The notes: a model not told the origin generated them from the letters alone. A DNA stretch of 64,000 nucleotides from Sporolactobacillus sp. THM7-7 (GCF_004153225.1 NZ_SEMB01000009.1:1-64000); one strand, 5' to 3'. Numbered from the stretch's first letter, positions 27,593-36,142 are shown. Program-made: numbers and translations.

Positions 27593-27606
27593 TCTTGTCG
27601 ACAACT
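27593..27606 (-). promoter_or_regulatory. Gluconate operator 2, upstream of gntK2
   Basis: TCTTGTCGACAACT contains the TTGTCGACAA core shared with sites at 7921-7930 and 28740-28749, about 40 bp before the gntK2 start codon. The outer bases are less symmetric than in the other two sites, suggesting weaker binding. Confidence 0.7.
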
Positions 27607-27649
27607 AGATTAAAAAATCTGTTTTCCTGACAAGATCATCTGTTTGCGA

Positions 27650-27663
27650 AGGAAACGATTACA
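27650..27663 (-). promoter_or_regulatory. cre-like site upstream of gntK2
   Basis: On the minus strand TGTAATCGTTTCCT matches 12 of 14 positions of the CcpA cre consensus and lies about 45 bp upstream of the operator. Confidence 0.45.
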
Positions 27664-27785
27664 TTATTCAAGTGTTTCAAATATTCAGCAACCCGAGCGC
27701 TGTTCAGAGCGTTTTCTGAGCTCATATTCAGGGTAACCGATTTCAAAAAAACCGTAAATGACCGTTTTGTCCCATCCACTGTCGG

Positions 27786-28709
27786 TCAATTCTTGATCCC
27801 GGGTTGATCCGTCTGAAACACCGCATGACCGCCGAATTCATTCCGCAGTGCGGCGACGACTTTGCCGGTGAACGTATCTTTTTCAAGGGAACGATAACGC
27901 ATCATGAGTGATAAGGCAATGACAGGCGTTGGTACCTTCAGATCAAGTGCCGATTCAACGGTCCATTTGCCTTCTCCTGAAGAGGCCATCATGCCGCTGA
28001 TTTTATCCAGATGTCCATCCTTTGAAAACGCATCCTCCATCAGTTCGATCAACCAGCTGCGAATCACGGATCCGTGATTCCACACTTTGGCGACCGCCTG
28101 ATTATCGTAATGAAACGGACTCTTTTCAAGCACCTCAAACCCCTCAGCCAGCGACTCCATCATGCCGTACTCGATGCCGTTATGCACCATCTTGAGAAAA
28201 TGGCCGCTTCCCGGCTTTCCGGTATAAAGATAGCCGTCCTTGACCGTAATCTTTTCAAATAAAGGTTCCATAACATCAAATACTTGTTTATCGCCGCCAA
28301 CCATCAGACAAGCTCCGTTTCTGGCACCGCTCATGCCGCCCGACGTTCCGACGTCAAGAAAAGCAATCTCCTTTGCCTTGAGCAGATGGTAATGCCGAAG
28401 CGAATCGGTATACTGTGTATTGCCGCCATCCAGAACGATATCGCCGGGACTGAGCAAATCCGCTAATCGATCAATCGTTTCATCCGTCGGCTTGCCGCAC
28501 GGTACCATCACCCAAACCTTCCGCGGACGCTCGAGACTGTTGATCAGCTTTTCGAGCGACGTATAGCCATCCGCACGCGAATCCAAGGATGCCATCTCTC
28601 TAACCGCATCGTCCGAAATATCATAAGCCTTCACATCAATCTGATGATCAAGCATGTTCAGCGACAGATTCAAGCCCATTTTTCCTAGTCCAACCATGCC
28701 GATCTCCAT
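27786..28709 (-). CDS. gnd: 6-phosphogluconate dehydrogenase, short (decarboxylating) type
   Basis: This 307-aa enzyme oxidises and decarboxylates 6-phosphogluconate to ribulose 5-phosphate. It has the nucleotide fold start MEIGMVGLGKMGLNLSLNML, substrate motifs LDGGNTQYTDS and FLDVGTSGGMSGARNGACLMVGG, and the catalytic GHFLKMVHNGIEYGMMESLAEG helix. It belongs to the short, about 300-residue class (like Bacillus YqeC), not the 470-residue form; such enzymes often prefer NAD. It heads the second gluconate locus directly behind an operator at 28738-28751. Confidence 0.92.
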   Translation of the reverse strand: MEIGMVGLGKMGLNLSLNMLDHQIDVKAYDISDDAVREMASLDSRADGYTSLEKLINSLERPRKVWVMVPCGKPTDETIDRLADLLSPGDIVLDGGNTQYTDSLRHYHLLKAKEIAFLDVGTSGGMSGARNGACLMVGGDKQVFDVMEPLFEKITVKDGYLYTGKPGSGHFLKMVHNGIEYGMMESLAEGFEVLEKSPFHYDNQAVAKVWNHGSVIRSWLIELMEDAFSKDGHLDKISGMMASSGEGKWTVESALDLKVPTPVIALSLMMRYRSLEKDTFTGKVVAALRNEFGGHAVFQTDQPGIKN

Positions 28710-28737
28710 ATCTATCCCTCATTTCCTTACTTTGTAT

Positions 28738-28751
28738 ACTTGTCGACAAGT
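28738..28751 (-). promoter_or_regulatory. Gluconate operator 3, upstream of gnd
   Basis: ACTTGTCGACAAGT is identical to the operator at 7919-7932 and lies about 30 bp before the gnd start. The region 28752-29266 between gnd and the divergent HTH/TPR gene holds no other gene; a TTGACA at 28979-28984 faces the latter but no good -10 box was found at normal spacing. Confidence 0.75.
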
Positions 28752-29266
28752 TGGGATGAAGATAGCGCTTCCATCAAGAGTGCGATCAATATGTAAACAC
28801 TTTCTTAATCCACTTATATAGTAAGCGTGCTGCGCACGGATGTCAAGACCTTTTCAATCAATTATTCCTCAAATATAACTCGTCCGATCATACGCAAAAA
28901 GTGCAAAACTTTCCGACTAATAATTTGATTAATCTTATTTTTTCATATATACTAATTTTAGTTGGCAATCTTTATCAATTGACATCACAGTTCAGTCATC
29001 CTCGAGTTTTACTACTGTAAAATAGTGATAACCACCGAATTATTCATTTATCAGCATACATTTTTCAGACAATAAAACGGAAATTTCGGCAGCAATGGTA
29101 AAAACCGCATCAGTTGTGAATAGAACAGGGAGCCTGAACTTGAGGGCAGCGCATTTGCTTTTTGTTATCAGAAAGGCATATTAAGTTTGAAAGTGGGACG
29201 ACTTGCAATCTATCGCTCATTTGTTTCGAAGAAAAAGAGATAAGGATATGTCAAGGAGTGGTTTTG

Positions 29267-30667
29267 ATGGATTGTCCGCCGAATACCACGATCCGTGTTA
29301 AAGTAGAAAATTATATAAAGGAAAAAGGAATGACGGCGAAGCGTTTTTCCGAAACGGCCGGAATTAATCCTGGGACTTTAAGCGCTGTTTTAAAGAAAAA
29401 CCGATCGATTTCAGTGACTATTCTGGATCGGTTGACGAAAGGGATGAGACTTTCCGAAGGGGCTTTGTATGATTTGTACATAGATGAGTGTCTGGTCAGC
29501 CACACGCCGAATTGGCGGAGAATTCGACCTTTTTTGTATCGCTGTGCAGCCGTTGATAAACTGAACTGCATCAATGTCGTGGCTCAAAGAATCGTGGAAA
29601 ACCTGACATACGTACCAATGATCTTTGACATCGCTGAAGATTTTTACGAGAGTGGAAAAGAAGAAGCCGCAGAGCTTCTCTATAAAATTGTCGCTAAATG
29701 CGAAAAATATCAATACTCGGAACGACTGACCATTTGTCAGTACCGATTGTTCCGGCTGGCTCTTAGCAGCGATACGGAATCAAACCTGCGGGCAGCCATA
29801 CGATTTGAACCTTATCAGGACAAGTTGCCAGAGAACTTCAGACTGGAAGCGCTTCTTCAGCTGGCCAATGTGAACTATACGTTGCAGCGCTGGGATAAGA
29901 TGAAGTACTTTGCCGATGAATTACGGTCGCTTGCCAAAATTGTCTACCGTGAGAGGCAGAGAGGGCAAAAGGGAAAGAGAAAGGCGAGGGGACCGAAAAC
30001 GGAACGGGATTTGGTCGTGTATTACGGGCAAGGGTATCTACTAAAGGGTGCTGCCTTGGAATATGAAGAAAAATACGAGGAAGCAAAAGAATATATCGCA
30101 AACTACGCCGATCTGAGCTGGTTTGAGGGACTGGACGAAAACGGCAAGGCAGAAGTTGAGCGATTTGCCATGTTCGCCCGTATGAACCTGAACGACATTA
30201 ACTTGCTGTCGGGAAATTTTGGCACATTAGAAGAATATGTACAGCTAATTAAGCAACAATCGGAAGAAATAATGCCTGGTTTGGTGACAATCCTTAAGGC
30301 AGCCAATCGGTACAGGATCATTATTGACGATGTGTTAAAGCAATTTACAGATCAAATAACGAACAATCAGTGGAATCAAGGTTACTACAGTAAAGACACC
30401 TTCAAAAAACGATACATTGAGTTCCAGTATCAGCTTGCGGTATACTTCTTTGGCAACAGTCGCTGCAAGGAAGGAATGAAGCGTTTACTGGATTGCTTAA
30501 AGCTGTGTGTTCAGGAGGATAACAAAGAGAAACTCCTTAATTGCATTTCGTTGTTTACAAAGTTTAAAACTTACGCAACGGAAGAGCAATATGCCGAGTA
30601 TGAGACGATCGTAAAGGGGGTGAACAAAGATGCGGAAACACTTACGATCTCTGGTTATAGCCGTTAG
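29267..30667 (+). CDS. HTH-TPR regulator, candidate RRNPP-type peptide receptor
   Basis: This 466-aa cytosolic protein begins with an XRE-like helix-turn-helix (about residues 11-66; RFSETAGINPGTLSAVLKKNRSI), followed by about 400 residues of helical repeat-like sequence (IFDIAEDFYESGKEEAAELLYKI and others), the layout of PlcR, NprR and AimR peptide receptors. A basic insert (RERQRGQKGKRKARG) lies near the middle. The ATG at 29267 follows AAGGAGTGG at good spacing; an in-frame upstream extension lacks such a site. Its last 38 bases overlap a 40-codon gene for a hydrophobic secreted-type peptide, the usual arrangement for receptor and cognate pheromone. Its target genes are unknown; gnd is divergent and spo0E lies downstream. 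Confidence 0.8.
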   Translation: MDCPPNTTIRVKVENYIKEKGMTAKRFSETAGINPGTLSAVLKKNRSISVTILDRLTKGMRLSEGALYDLYIDECLVSHTPNWRRIRPFLYRCAAVDKLNCINVVAQRIVENLTYVPMIFDIAEDFYESGKEEAAELLYKIVAKCEKYQYSERLTICQYRLFRLALSSDTESNLRAAIRFEPYQDKLPENFRLEALLQLANVNYTLQRWDKMKYFADELRSLAKIVYRERQRGQKGKRKARGPKTERDLVVYYGQGYLLKGAALEYEEKYEEAKEYIANYADLSWFEGLDENGKAEVERFAMFARMNLNDINLLSGNFGTLEEYVQLIKQQSEEIMPGLVTILKAANRYRIIIDDVLKQFTDQITNNQWNQGYYSKDTFKKRYIEFQYQLAVYFFGNSRCKEGMKRLLDCLKLCVQEDNKEKLLNCISLFTKFKTYATEEQYAEYETIVKGVNKDAETLTISGYSR

Positions 30668-30752
30668 TTTAACCAGTTTTGCGGTTCTGCCCGCTGCTCT
30701 GTATGTCGGAGCGATGATTATTCCTTATGAGCACGGAGTTGGAGCAGGGTAA
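30630..30752 (+). CDS. Small secreted-type peptide, candidate pheromone precursor
   Basis: This 40-codon gene starts inside the 3' end of the receptor gene in another frame, behind a strong AAAGGGGGTG ribosome binding site. The product begins MRKHLRSL (four basic residues), continues with a hydrophobic core (LVIAVSLTSFAVLPAALYV, residues 8-26) and ends in a short polar tail, PYEHGVGAG. Size, charge pattern and position match Phr, PapR, NprX and AimP precursors, which are exported, trimmed to a C-terminal peptide and re-imported to bind the adjacent receptor. The mature form cannot be set from sequence; the last 5-9 residues are the likely part. Confidence 0.72.
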   Translation: MRKHLRSLVIAVSLTSFAVLPAALYVGAMIIPYEHGVGAG

Positions 30753-30831
30753 TATTATTGTTCAAGGAACATTGAGATGAATGAAGATGAAAAGATACCA
30801 TTCGTTATTCCAGAAAGATAAATACCATTTC

Positions 30832-30853
30832 ACCCGCTTTGTCGGGGGTTTTT
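30832..30853 (+). terminator. Weak intrinsic terminator
   Basis: A CCCG/CGGG stem followed by GGTTTTT lies 80 bp after the peptide gene. It is short and may act together with the stronger hairpin at 30888-30919. Confidence 0.5.
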
Positions 30854-30887
30854 CTGAGTGCCTCTGAAGCAAATAGATGAGTCGCAT

Positions 30888-30919
30888 GAGTCGGGTTCCA
30901 TGGAAACTCGGCTCTTTTT
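30888..30919 (+). terminator. Intrinsic terminator before spo0E
   Basis: GAGTCGGGTT pairs with AACTCGGCTC (ten pairs including two G-T wobbles) and is followed by TTTTT. It separates the receptor/peptide unit from the spo0E gene. Confidence 0.7.
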
Positions 30920-31068
30920 ATGGGCTATGGAGTCTGCTTGGTCTGGTCACTTATATTCATTTCTCGTTTTAGAAACAGTTTTAAAATTGATGTTAAATAT
31001 GCAAACATTTGAAAAATCGATTTTTTTACAATATCTCCTATTATAATTAATAGGAGGTAGAGCGATCA

Positions 31069-31287
31069 ATGCAACACATTAAGGAGATTCAGATTCAAAT
31101 CGAAATCGCCAGAAACCAGCTTTTTAAAATGGAAGAGCAATTGGGGTTGCGGGATCAACAGGTGATCCGAAAATCTAAGGTGCTTGACGACTTAATCAAT
31201 CGCTACAATAGAGAGCGTTTAAAGAGAAGAAAAGAAAGCGATTTACCGGCTAAAGACGCGGATGTCCTGTTGCAACGACGCAACTAG
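31069..31287 (+). CDS. Spo0E-family aspartyl-phosphate phosphatase
   Basis: This 72-aa protein has the two-helix Spo0E-like fold: an N-terminal helix (IQIQIEIARNQLFKMEEQLG) and a second with the signature LGLRDQQVIRKSKVLDDLINRY, containing the S-x-x-LD motif. Such proteins dephosphorylate Spo0A-P and delay sporulation. AGGAGG is placed 12 nt before the ATG. It lies 300 bp after the candidate quorum-sensing pair, separated by terminators, so it is probably transcribed on its own. Confidence 0.83.
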   Translation: MQHIKEIQIQIEIARNQLFKMEEQLGLRDQQVIRKSKVLDDLINRYNRERLKRRKESDLPAKDADVLLQRRN

Positions 31288-31331
31288 GCCGTCCTCGCCG
31301 TCGAGGGGAAGACCAAGAAAATGCGAGTTTA

Positions 31332-31354
31332 AACCTGGGCGTCACCAGGTTTTT
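31332..31354 (+). terminator. Intrinsic terminator between spo0E and the acyltransferase
   Basis: AACCTGG and CCAGGTT flank a short loop and are followed by TTTT. It lies between convergent genes. Confidence 0.65.
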
Positions 31355-31357
31355 GCT

Positions 31358-32341
31358 TCATCGCCCGGGCAATTTCACTTCAATAATGGGTCCCGTAAAC
31401 CGACGGACGGGGCGGCTTGCAAGAAGATAGCAAAGCGCAATGGAAGCAGCCAGTAAGAATGAATATTGGTAAAGCTTCCGAATGCTCTCATATACGGGGA
31501 ACAAGACAATCGTCTTGATAAAGAAACCATGGAGAAGATAGATATAGAGTGTATTTCGGCCGAGATCGGTAAAGGACCGCCTGCCTTTCGGGATGAGGGA
31601 CATAAATGAGAAAATGGTCGCGGCAGTCAGCGTATAAATACCGAGCCGAATCAATCCTCCCGTCCCGTTTGACAGATGGAGTGCATGATAAGAGGCGTTA
31701 TGCAGCACCCACGTCTGCAGCGATTCAGGAAACACGAACGTGCAGGACGAATAGATAGCGACCAAGAACGGCAAGGCGAAAATTCTGACACGTACACGTC
31801 TGAGTACGGCAAAGTGCTCTTTCCTCAGAAGATAGCCGAGATAAAAGAATGGGAAAAAGACCAGCGTTCGAGACAGACTGAAAAGGGTGCCGATAAAATC
31901 GACGTATCCTGCAGCGATTCCTACGGCAATAGCTGCGGGCAGACCCAATATTCCCATTCGCGAAAATGGGATGATCATCATTTTCCAGCAAAGCATGCTG
32001 ACTAAAAACCAGAGCGTCCAATGCGGCGTTGTCAGCGGGATGGAAAAGTTCGGCTCATAACCCGCTATATAGAAAAAAGCAGAATAAGCGATTTGAAAAA
32101 TAATATAAGGGATCGCCAGTTTTTTGATGATCTTTTTTACATACCCCGGTCGTTGAAAGTGTTTGGAAAAATAGCCGGAAATCAGTATGAATGCGGGCAT
32201 ATGAAAGAGAAAAATAAACGTATACAACGATGAGATCGCCTGTATTTCGGACTTAAGATTGGTCAGGCTATGTCCGAAGACGACAAGTAAGATCAGAAAG
32301 AATTTGACGTTATCAAAATAGCTATCTCTCATTTTGGACAT
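31358..32341 (-). CDS. Acyltransferase 3-family membrane protein
   Basis: This 327-aa protein has about ten membrane segments and the family start RDSYFDNVKFFLILLVVFGHSL with the conserved histidine, then FLFHMPAFILISGYF. It belongs to the group of O-acetyl- or succinyl-transferases that modify cell-surface glycans (fucose 4-O-acetylase-like). No extracytoplasmic SGNH domain is attached. Substrate is unknown and no glycan genes are adjacent. The 500 bp upstream (32342-32843) hold no gene, only a hairpin of AACCGTT and AACGGTT at 32593-32615 without a T-run. Confidence 0.85.
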   Translation of the reverse strand: MSKMRDSYFDNVKFFLILLVVFGHSLTNLKSEIQAISSLYTFIFLFHMPAFILISGYFSKHFQRPGYVKKIIKKLAIPYIIFQIAYSAFFYIAGYEPNFSIPLTTPHWTLWFLVSMLCWKMMIIPFSRMGILGLPAAIAVGIAAGYVDFIGTLFSLSRTLVFFPFFYLGYLLRKEHFAVLRRVRVRIFALPFLVAIYSSCTFVFPESLQTWVLHNASYHALHLSNGTGGLIRLGIYTLTAATIFSFMSLIPKGRRSFTDLGRNTLYIYLLHGFFIKTIVLFPVYESIRKLYQYSFLLAASIALCYLLASRPVRRFTGPIIEVKLPGR

Positions 32342-32843
32342 AATGACCCGTCTTCTCCTTTGCGGTTAGCGATGAGCGTTTGTTTGGCCGTTATTACACG
32401 ATTGCCGGCCTGCTGTTTTACGGTTATTGTCTCATTTGCGTGTTAATATTTCTTTAACCAGGGATTGCACTCTTGATCATTTTTTGTTACATTTTTCTAA
32501 CCGTTATCATCCATGAGAATGGCATCACCGACTTTTATAACCCAAAAAGCAGCCTCTTGATTTATGGATGCGGGAAAAAGATTCTTCCTCGCAACCGTTG
32601 TTTTTGATAACGGTTTGTGGACCCATGCATAAAGCAAATCTTGTTATAGCACTATTGCTGATAAAAGTGAAGATATATAAGCGAATATTTGAAAAAAGAG
32701 GAGAAAGCGTCGGGTGCAGTGAATCTAGTGGAATTTGCCGATAAAAGCGTGGTTTCCATAATATCCCACTTAATGGTATGATGGGTTTATGCGATTTGTC
32801 ATAAACACAGTTTTTATGGATTGGAATTTGTAGGTGGTTGAAG

Positions 32844-33674
32844 ATGGTTGCAAATGAACGGATTAAACCTTTTCTTAAGTGGGCTGGGGGAAAACGACGG
32901 ATGCTTCCCGATATCCGCCAGTGTATTCCGAAAACGTTTCGTTGTTATTATGAGCCTTTTGTCGGAGCGGGCGCGGTTCTGTTTGACTTGAAGCCCCATA
33001 AAGCCGTGATTAACGATATCAATGAGGAACTGATGAATGTCTACCGTGTGATCCGGGACAATGCTGAGAATCTGATCTGCAATCTAAAAAAACATCGCAA
33101 CGAAAAGGATTATTATTACAAAATCCGCGATCTGGATCTTTCGCCGGACTATAAGCAGATGTCTGATCTTGAACGGGCGTCGAGAATCATTTATTTAAAT
33201 AAAACGTGCTTCAACGGGTTATTCCGCGTAAACAAAAAGGGACATTTCAATGTTCCGTTTGGCCGATACAGTCGTCCGAACATTGTCAATGAACGGACGC
33301 TTCGCGGTGTGCATCGCTATTTCAGGGAGAACAGCGTTAAAATACTTTGTGGAGACTTCGCCGATGCAGTAGACGGTGCCGGAGCCGGTGATTTCGTTTA
33401 TCTGGATTCTCCCTATGATCCGCTCTCTGTAACGTCCTACTTCACCGGTTACAGTCTGGACGGATTTTCTAAGAAAGACCAGGTCAGGCTCCATGCCCTG
33501 TTTGTCGATCTCGACCGGCGCGGCTGTAAAGTGCTGATGAGTAATTCAGCAACACCGTTTATTAAGGACATGTATCATGAATTTCACATAACACTTTCTT
33601 CCGCGAGCCGGCTGATTAACTCAGACGGCAGCAAGAGGGGAAAGATCGAGGAAGTGCTGGTGACCAATTATTAA
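32844..33674 (+). CDS. Dam-type adenine-N6 DNA methyltransferase (D12 class), altered motif IV
   Basis: This 276-aa protein should methylate adenine, probably in GATC, as it resembles M.DpnII/Dam: PFLKWAGGKRRMLP (residues 9-22, S-adenosylmethionine binding), YEPFVGAGAVLFDL, NDINEELMNVYRVIRDN, NKTCFNGLFRVNKKGHFNVPFG and YFTGYSLDGF. The catalytic tetrapeptide, DPPY in this class, reads DSPY at 188-191, one base away (TCT for CCT at 33408-33410). That could reduce or abolish activity. The ATG at 32844 is 6-7 nt after GTAGGTGG. No partner restriction gene is adjacent, so it is an orphan. Confidence 0.88.
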   Translation: MVANERIKPFLKWAGGKRRMLPDIRQCIPKTFRCYYEPFVGAGAVLFDLKPHKAVINDINEELMNVYRVIRDNAENLICNLKKHRNEKDYYYKIRDLDLSPDYKQMSDLERASRIIYLNKTCFNGLFRVNKKGHFNVPFGRYSRPNIVNERTLRGVHRYFRENSVKILCGDFADAVDGAGAGDFVYLDSPYDPLSVTSYFTGYSLDGFSKKDQVRLHALFVDLDRRGCKVLMSNSATPFIKDMYHEFHITLSSASRLINSDGSKRGKIEEVLVTNY

Positions 33675-33856
33675 GCCGGATCAGCCGATATCAGCGGCCC
33701 CGGTTTGCTTCATACTGCCAGAAGGAAAAAAGGATGGGGACGACAGGACGCGCATGACTAAGCCTCCAGCTGCGCCAACTGGCTTTCCAATCGGCAAGTT
33801 TTCTATTGACGAGAAGGGTTGACAACTGACATAGGAACGGTTAGCCTTAATATTAA

Positions 33857-33868
33857 GTAAACGTTTAC
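33857..33868 (+). promoter_or_regulatory. LacI-family operator (autoregulatory)
   Basis: GTAAACGTTTAC is a perfect palindrome with the central CG pair typical of LacI-family sites, 20 bp before the regulator's start codon. A TTGACA lies at about 33815-33820. It could also serve as a CcpA cre site. Confidence 0.6.
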
Positions 33869-33888
33869 ACCACGAACTAGGTGATCCA

Positions 33889-34896
33889 ATGAGTGCGACG
33901 ATCAAGGATGTGGCCCGGGCGGCGAATGTGTCTATAGCCACGGTTTCTCGAATATTAAATAATCAGCCGGGATACAGCTCGAAAACGAAAGAGCGGGTGC
34001 TGAAAGCGATTGAAGCACTGGATTATCAGCCCAATGCGATTGCAAGAGGTTTAATCAGCAAGCGGACGAAAACGATCGGCGTGCTCGTACCCGACGTTTC
34101 GAGCATGTTTTCGTCTTCGCTGCTAAAGGGGGTCGAGGATGCCGCCTATTCGAAAGGGTACAGTGTGATCATGTGCCATACGGCATTCAGCGGCATCCGA
34201 ACGATGGACTATTTGCGCCTGCTCAATGAGAAGCGAGCCGACGGGATTCTTTTTACAAGCGAGGTCCTGAAGGAAGCTTACTATAACGAGATTCAGAGAA
34301 TGGGGGTTCCGGTTGTTCTTCTGGCGACACAGTCGATGAGCTACTCGATTCCCTATGTCAAGGTGGATGACCGGATGGCCGCTTATAGTGCCACCCGTTA
34401 TTTGATTCGCAAGGGTCACAGGAAAATTGGCATGATTAGCGGAAACAAAGAGGATATCATTGCCGGTAAGCCAAGAATATACGGGTTTATTCAGGCTCTC
34501 GAAGATCATGGTCTTCCTTTCCATAAAAATCAGATTGTATACGGTCCCGGTTTCTATTTCGAGGACGGAAAAAAAGCGCTTCCGGAACTGCTGAAACAAA
34601 TGAACGGGCTGACGGCTGTCGTGTCGGCCAGTGATTTTATGGCTGTAGGTGCAATGTCGGCCGCTTATGAGCTGGGGCTCAGGGTCCCGGATGATTTATC
34701 CATTATCGGCTACGATAATCTGGATATCGCAAAAATGTCCGTACCGGCTTTGACCACAGTCGCTCAGCCGTTATTGAAAATCGGCTGCGTGGGCGCGCAG
34801 ATGCTGATCGAGATGGTCGAAGGAAGGAAAGAGATTGAGGGCCGTATTTTGCCGCACCGAATCATCGAACGGGGGACGGTCCGGAGTCTGTCCTGA
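33889..34896 (+). CDS. LacI-family transcriptional regulator
   Basis: This 335-aa protein has an N-terminal LacI helix-turn-helix and hinge (ATIKDVARAANVSIATVSRILN, then ALDYQPNAIARGLISKRT) and a periplasmic-binding-protein-like ligand domain with LSIIGYDNLDIAKMSVPALTTV. It senses a sugar or derivative, but no transport or catabolic genes lie next to it, so the regulon is unknown. It follows a self-type operator and precedes 325 bp without a gene before the zinc importer. Confidence 0.9.
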   Translation: MSATIKDVARAANVSIATVSRILNNQPGYSSKTKERVLKAIEALDYQPNAIARGLISKRTKTIGVLVPDVSSMFSSSLLKGVEDAAYSKGYSVIMCHTAFSGIRTMDYLRLLNEKRADGILFTSEVLKEAYYNEIQRMGVPVVLLATQSMSYSIPYVKVDDRMAAYSATRYLIRKGHRKIGMISGNKEDIIAGKPRIYGFIQALEDHGLPFHKNQIVYGPGFYFEDGKKALPELLKQMNGLTAVVSASDFMAVGAMSAAYELGLRVPDDLSIIGYDNLDIAKMSVPALTTVAQPLLKIGCVGAQMLIEMVEGRKEIEGRILPHRIIERGTVRSLS

Positions 34897-35157
34897 TTCG
34901 TCGCGGTTCAGAATGCCGCGGGCAAAAGGCTGAATGAAGAGAATCGCCGGCTATCAGGAAAAATCGCCATTAACCGAAGAGAAATCAATCAGTCACTATA
35001 GAAGAACCGGCACAAACTGCAACATTTCCCCGCCTTAAACGGAGTGTCATCGCCGCCTCTGTCCATGCGGATTTTTTTTTTTTGATCGCCCTGACCGATG
35101 GACCTTCCGATCGAATACCTTGCAAAAAAGAAAATGGTGTGTTTTAATATACGTTGT

Positions 35158-35178
35158 AAATCGTAATTATTACGATTT
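35158..35178. promoter_or_regulatory. Zur box
   Basis: AAATCGTAAT and ATTACGATTT flank a central T, a perfect palindrome equal to the Bacillus Zur consensus. It is 43 bp before the zinc-binding lipoprotein gene and should bind the zinc-loaded repressor Zur. Confidence 0.93.
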
Positions 35179-35221
35179 TATCCAACGCTTTTTTACATAA
35201 TATATTGGGAGAGAATGAGCA

Positions 35222-36142
35222 ATGAATATGCATCGTTTTGTACGCCGATCTGCGTTTCTAATCAGTTCGATTATTTTTTTATTAGGTATCCTTGCCGGAT
35301 GCGGTAATGCTTCATCGAACAGCTCGCAGTCCGATAAAAACGGTTCTTCGAAAATCAAGATTGTCGCGGCGGAAGATTTCTATGGAGAGGTGGCCAAAGC
35401 GGTTGGCGGGGATCATGTAACTGTGACATCGATTATTAATAAACCGAGCATGGATCCGCACAACTTTGAGCCGACACCGGATATTGCGAAAAATGTTCAC
35501 TTGGCGAGAGTCGTGGTTTATAACGGGATCGGTTATGACGGATGGATGAATGATCTTGTTTCCTCGGGAAATTCAGATAAGACGCTGATCCGGGTAGCTG
35601 AGGACGTCATGAATAAAAAAGACGGCGACGACGAACACGTGTGGTACAACCCGGAGACGATGCCGAAGCTGGCCAATGCGATTGCGGATCGACTGGCGAA
35701 GATCGACCCGGATCATGCGCACGATTTTCATCAGAACGCCAAAGACTATCAGGAATCAATCAAGCCTGTCAGCGATTTGGTTGAAAAACTGAGTCAAAAA
35801 TCGGATAATCAAAACGTTGACGTTTCCGAGCCGGTCTTCGATTATATGATTGAAGCGCTCGGATATAAGACGAAAAATAATCACTTTAAGCAGGCTGTAG
35901 AAGAAGGAACGGATCCATCGCCAAGAGACATTCAGGAGATGCAGAGAGATATTGAAAGCAAGAGAATCGTGTTTTTCGTCAGCAATATTCAGGAGATGAG
36001 TCCGACCGTCGAAAAAATGGTCAATCTGGCAGAGAAGAAAGATGTCCCCGTTGTCAAAATAACGGAAACACTGCCTGAGGGGAAGAATTACAAGACGTGG
36101 ATGCTGGATGCGTTGAATCAAGTGGAAAAAGCGCAAAAATAA
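35222..36142 (+). CDS. znuA: Zinc ABC transporter substrate-binding lipoprotein
   Basis: This 306-aa cluster A-I metal-binding protein captures zinc outside the membrane. It has a signal peptide and lipobox LAGC with Cys27 as lipidation site, and metal-ligand stretches MDPHNFEPTP, DDEHVWYNP and NNHF near residues 80, 140 and 220. The repeated acidic-His loop typical of some ZnuA proteins is short here (KKDGDDEH). The Zur box upstream makes zinc rather than manganese the metal. The ATPase follows after 28 bp. Confidence 0.93.
   Translation: MNMHRFVRRSAFLISSIIFLLGILAGCGNASSNSSQSDKNGSSKIKIVAAEDFYGEVAKAVGGDHVTVTSIINKPSMDPHNFEPTPDIAKNVHLARVVVYNGIGYDGWMNDLVSSGNSDKTLIRVAEDVMNKKDGDDEHVWYNPETMPKLANAIADRLAKIDPDHAHDFHQNAKDYQESIKPVSDLVEKLSQKSDNQNVDVSEPVFDYMIEALGYKTKNNHFKQAVEEGTDPSPRDIQEMQRDIESKRIVFFVSNIQEMSPTVEKMVNLAEKKDVPVVKITETLPEGKNYKTWMLDALNQVEKAQK

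Noticed and set aside
30858-31046. 62-codon frame between the peptide gene and spo0E
   Set aside because: It contains the terminator hairpin at 30888-30919 and has no credible ribosome binding site.
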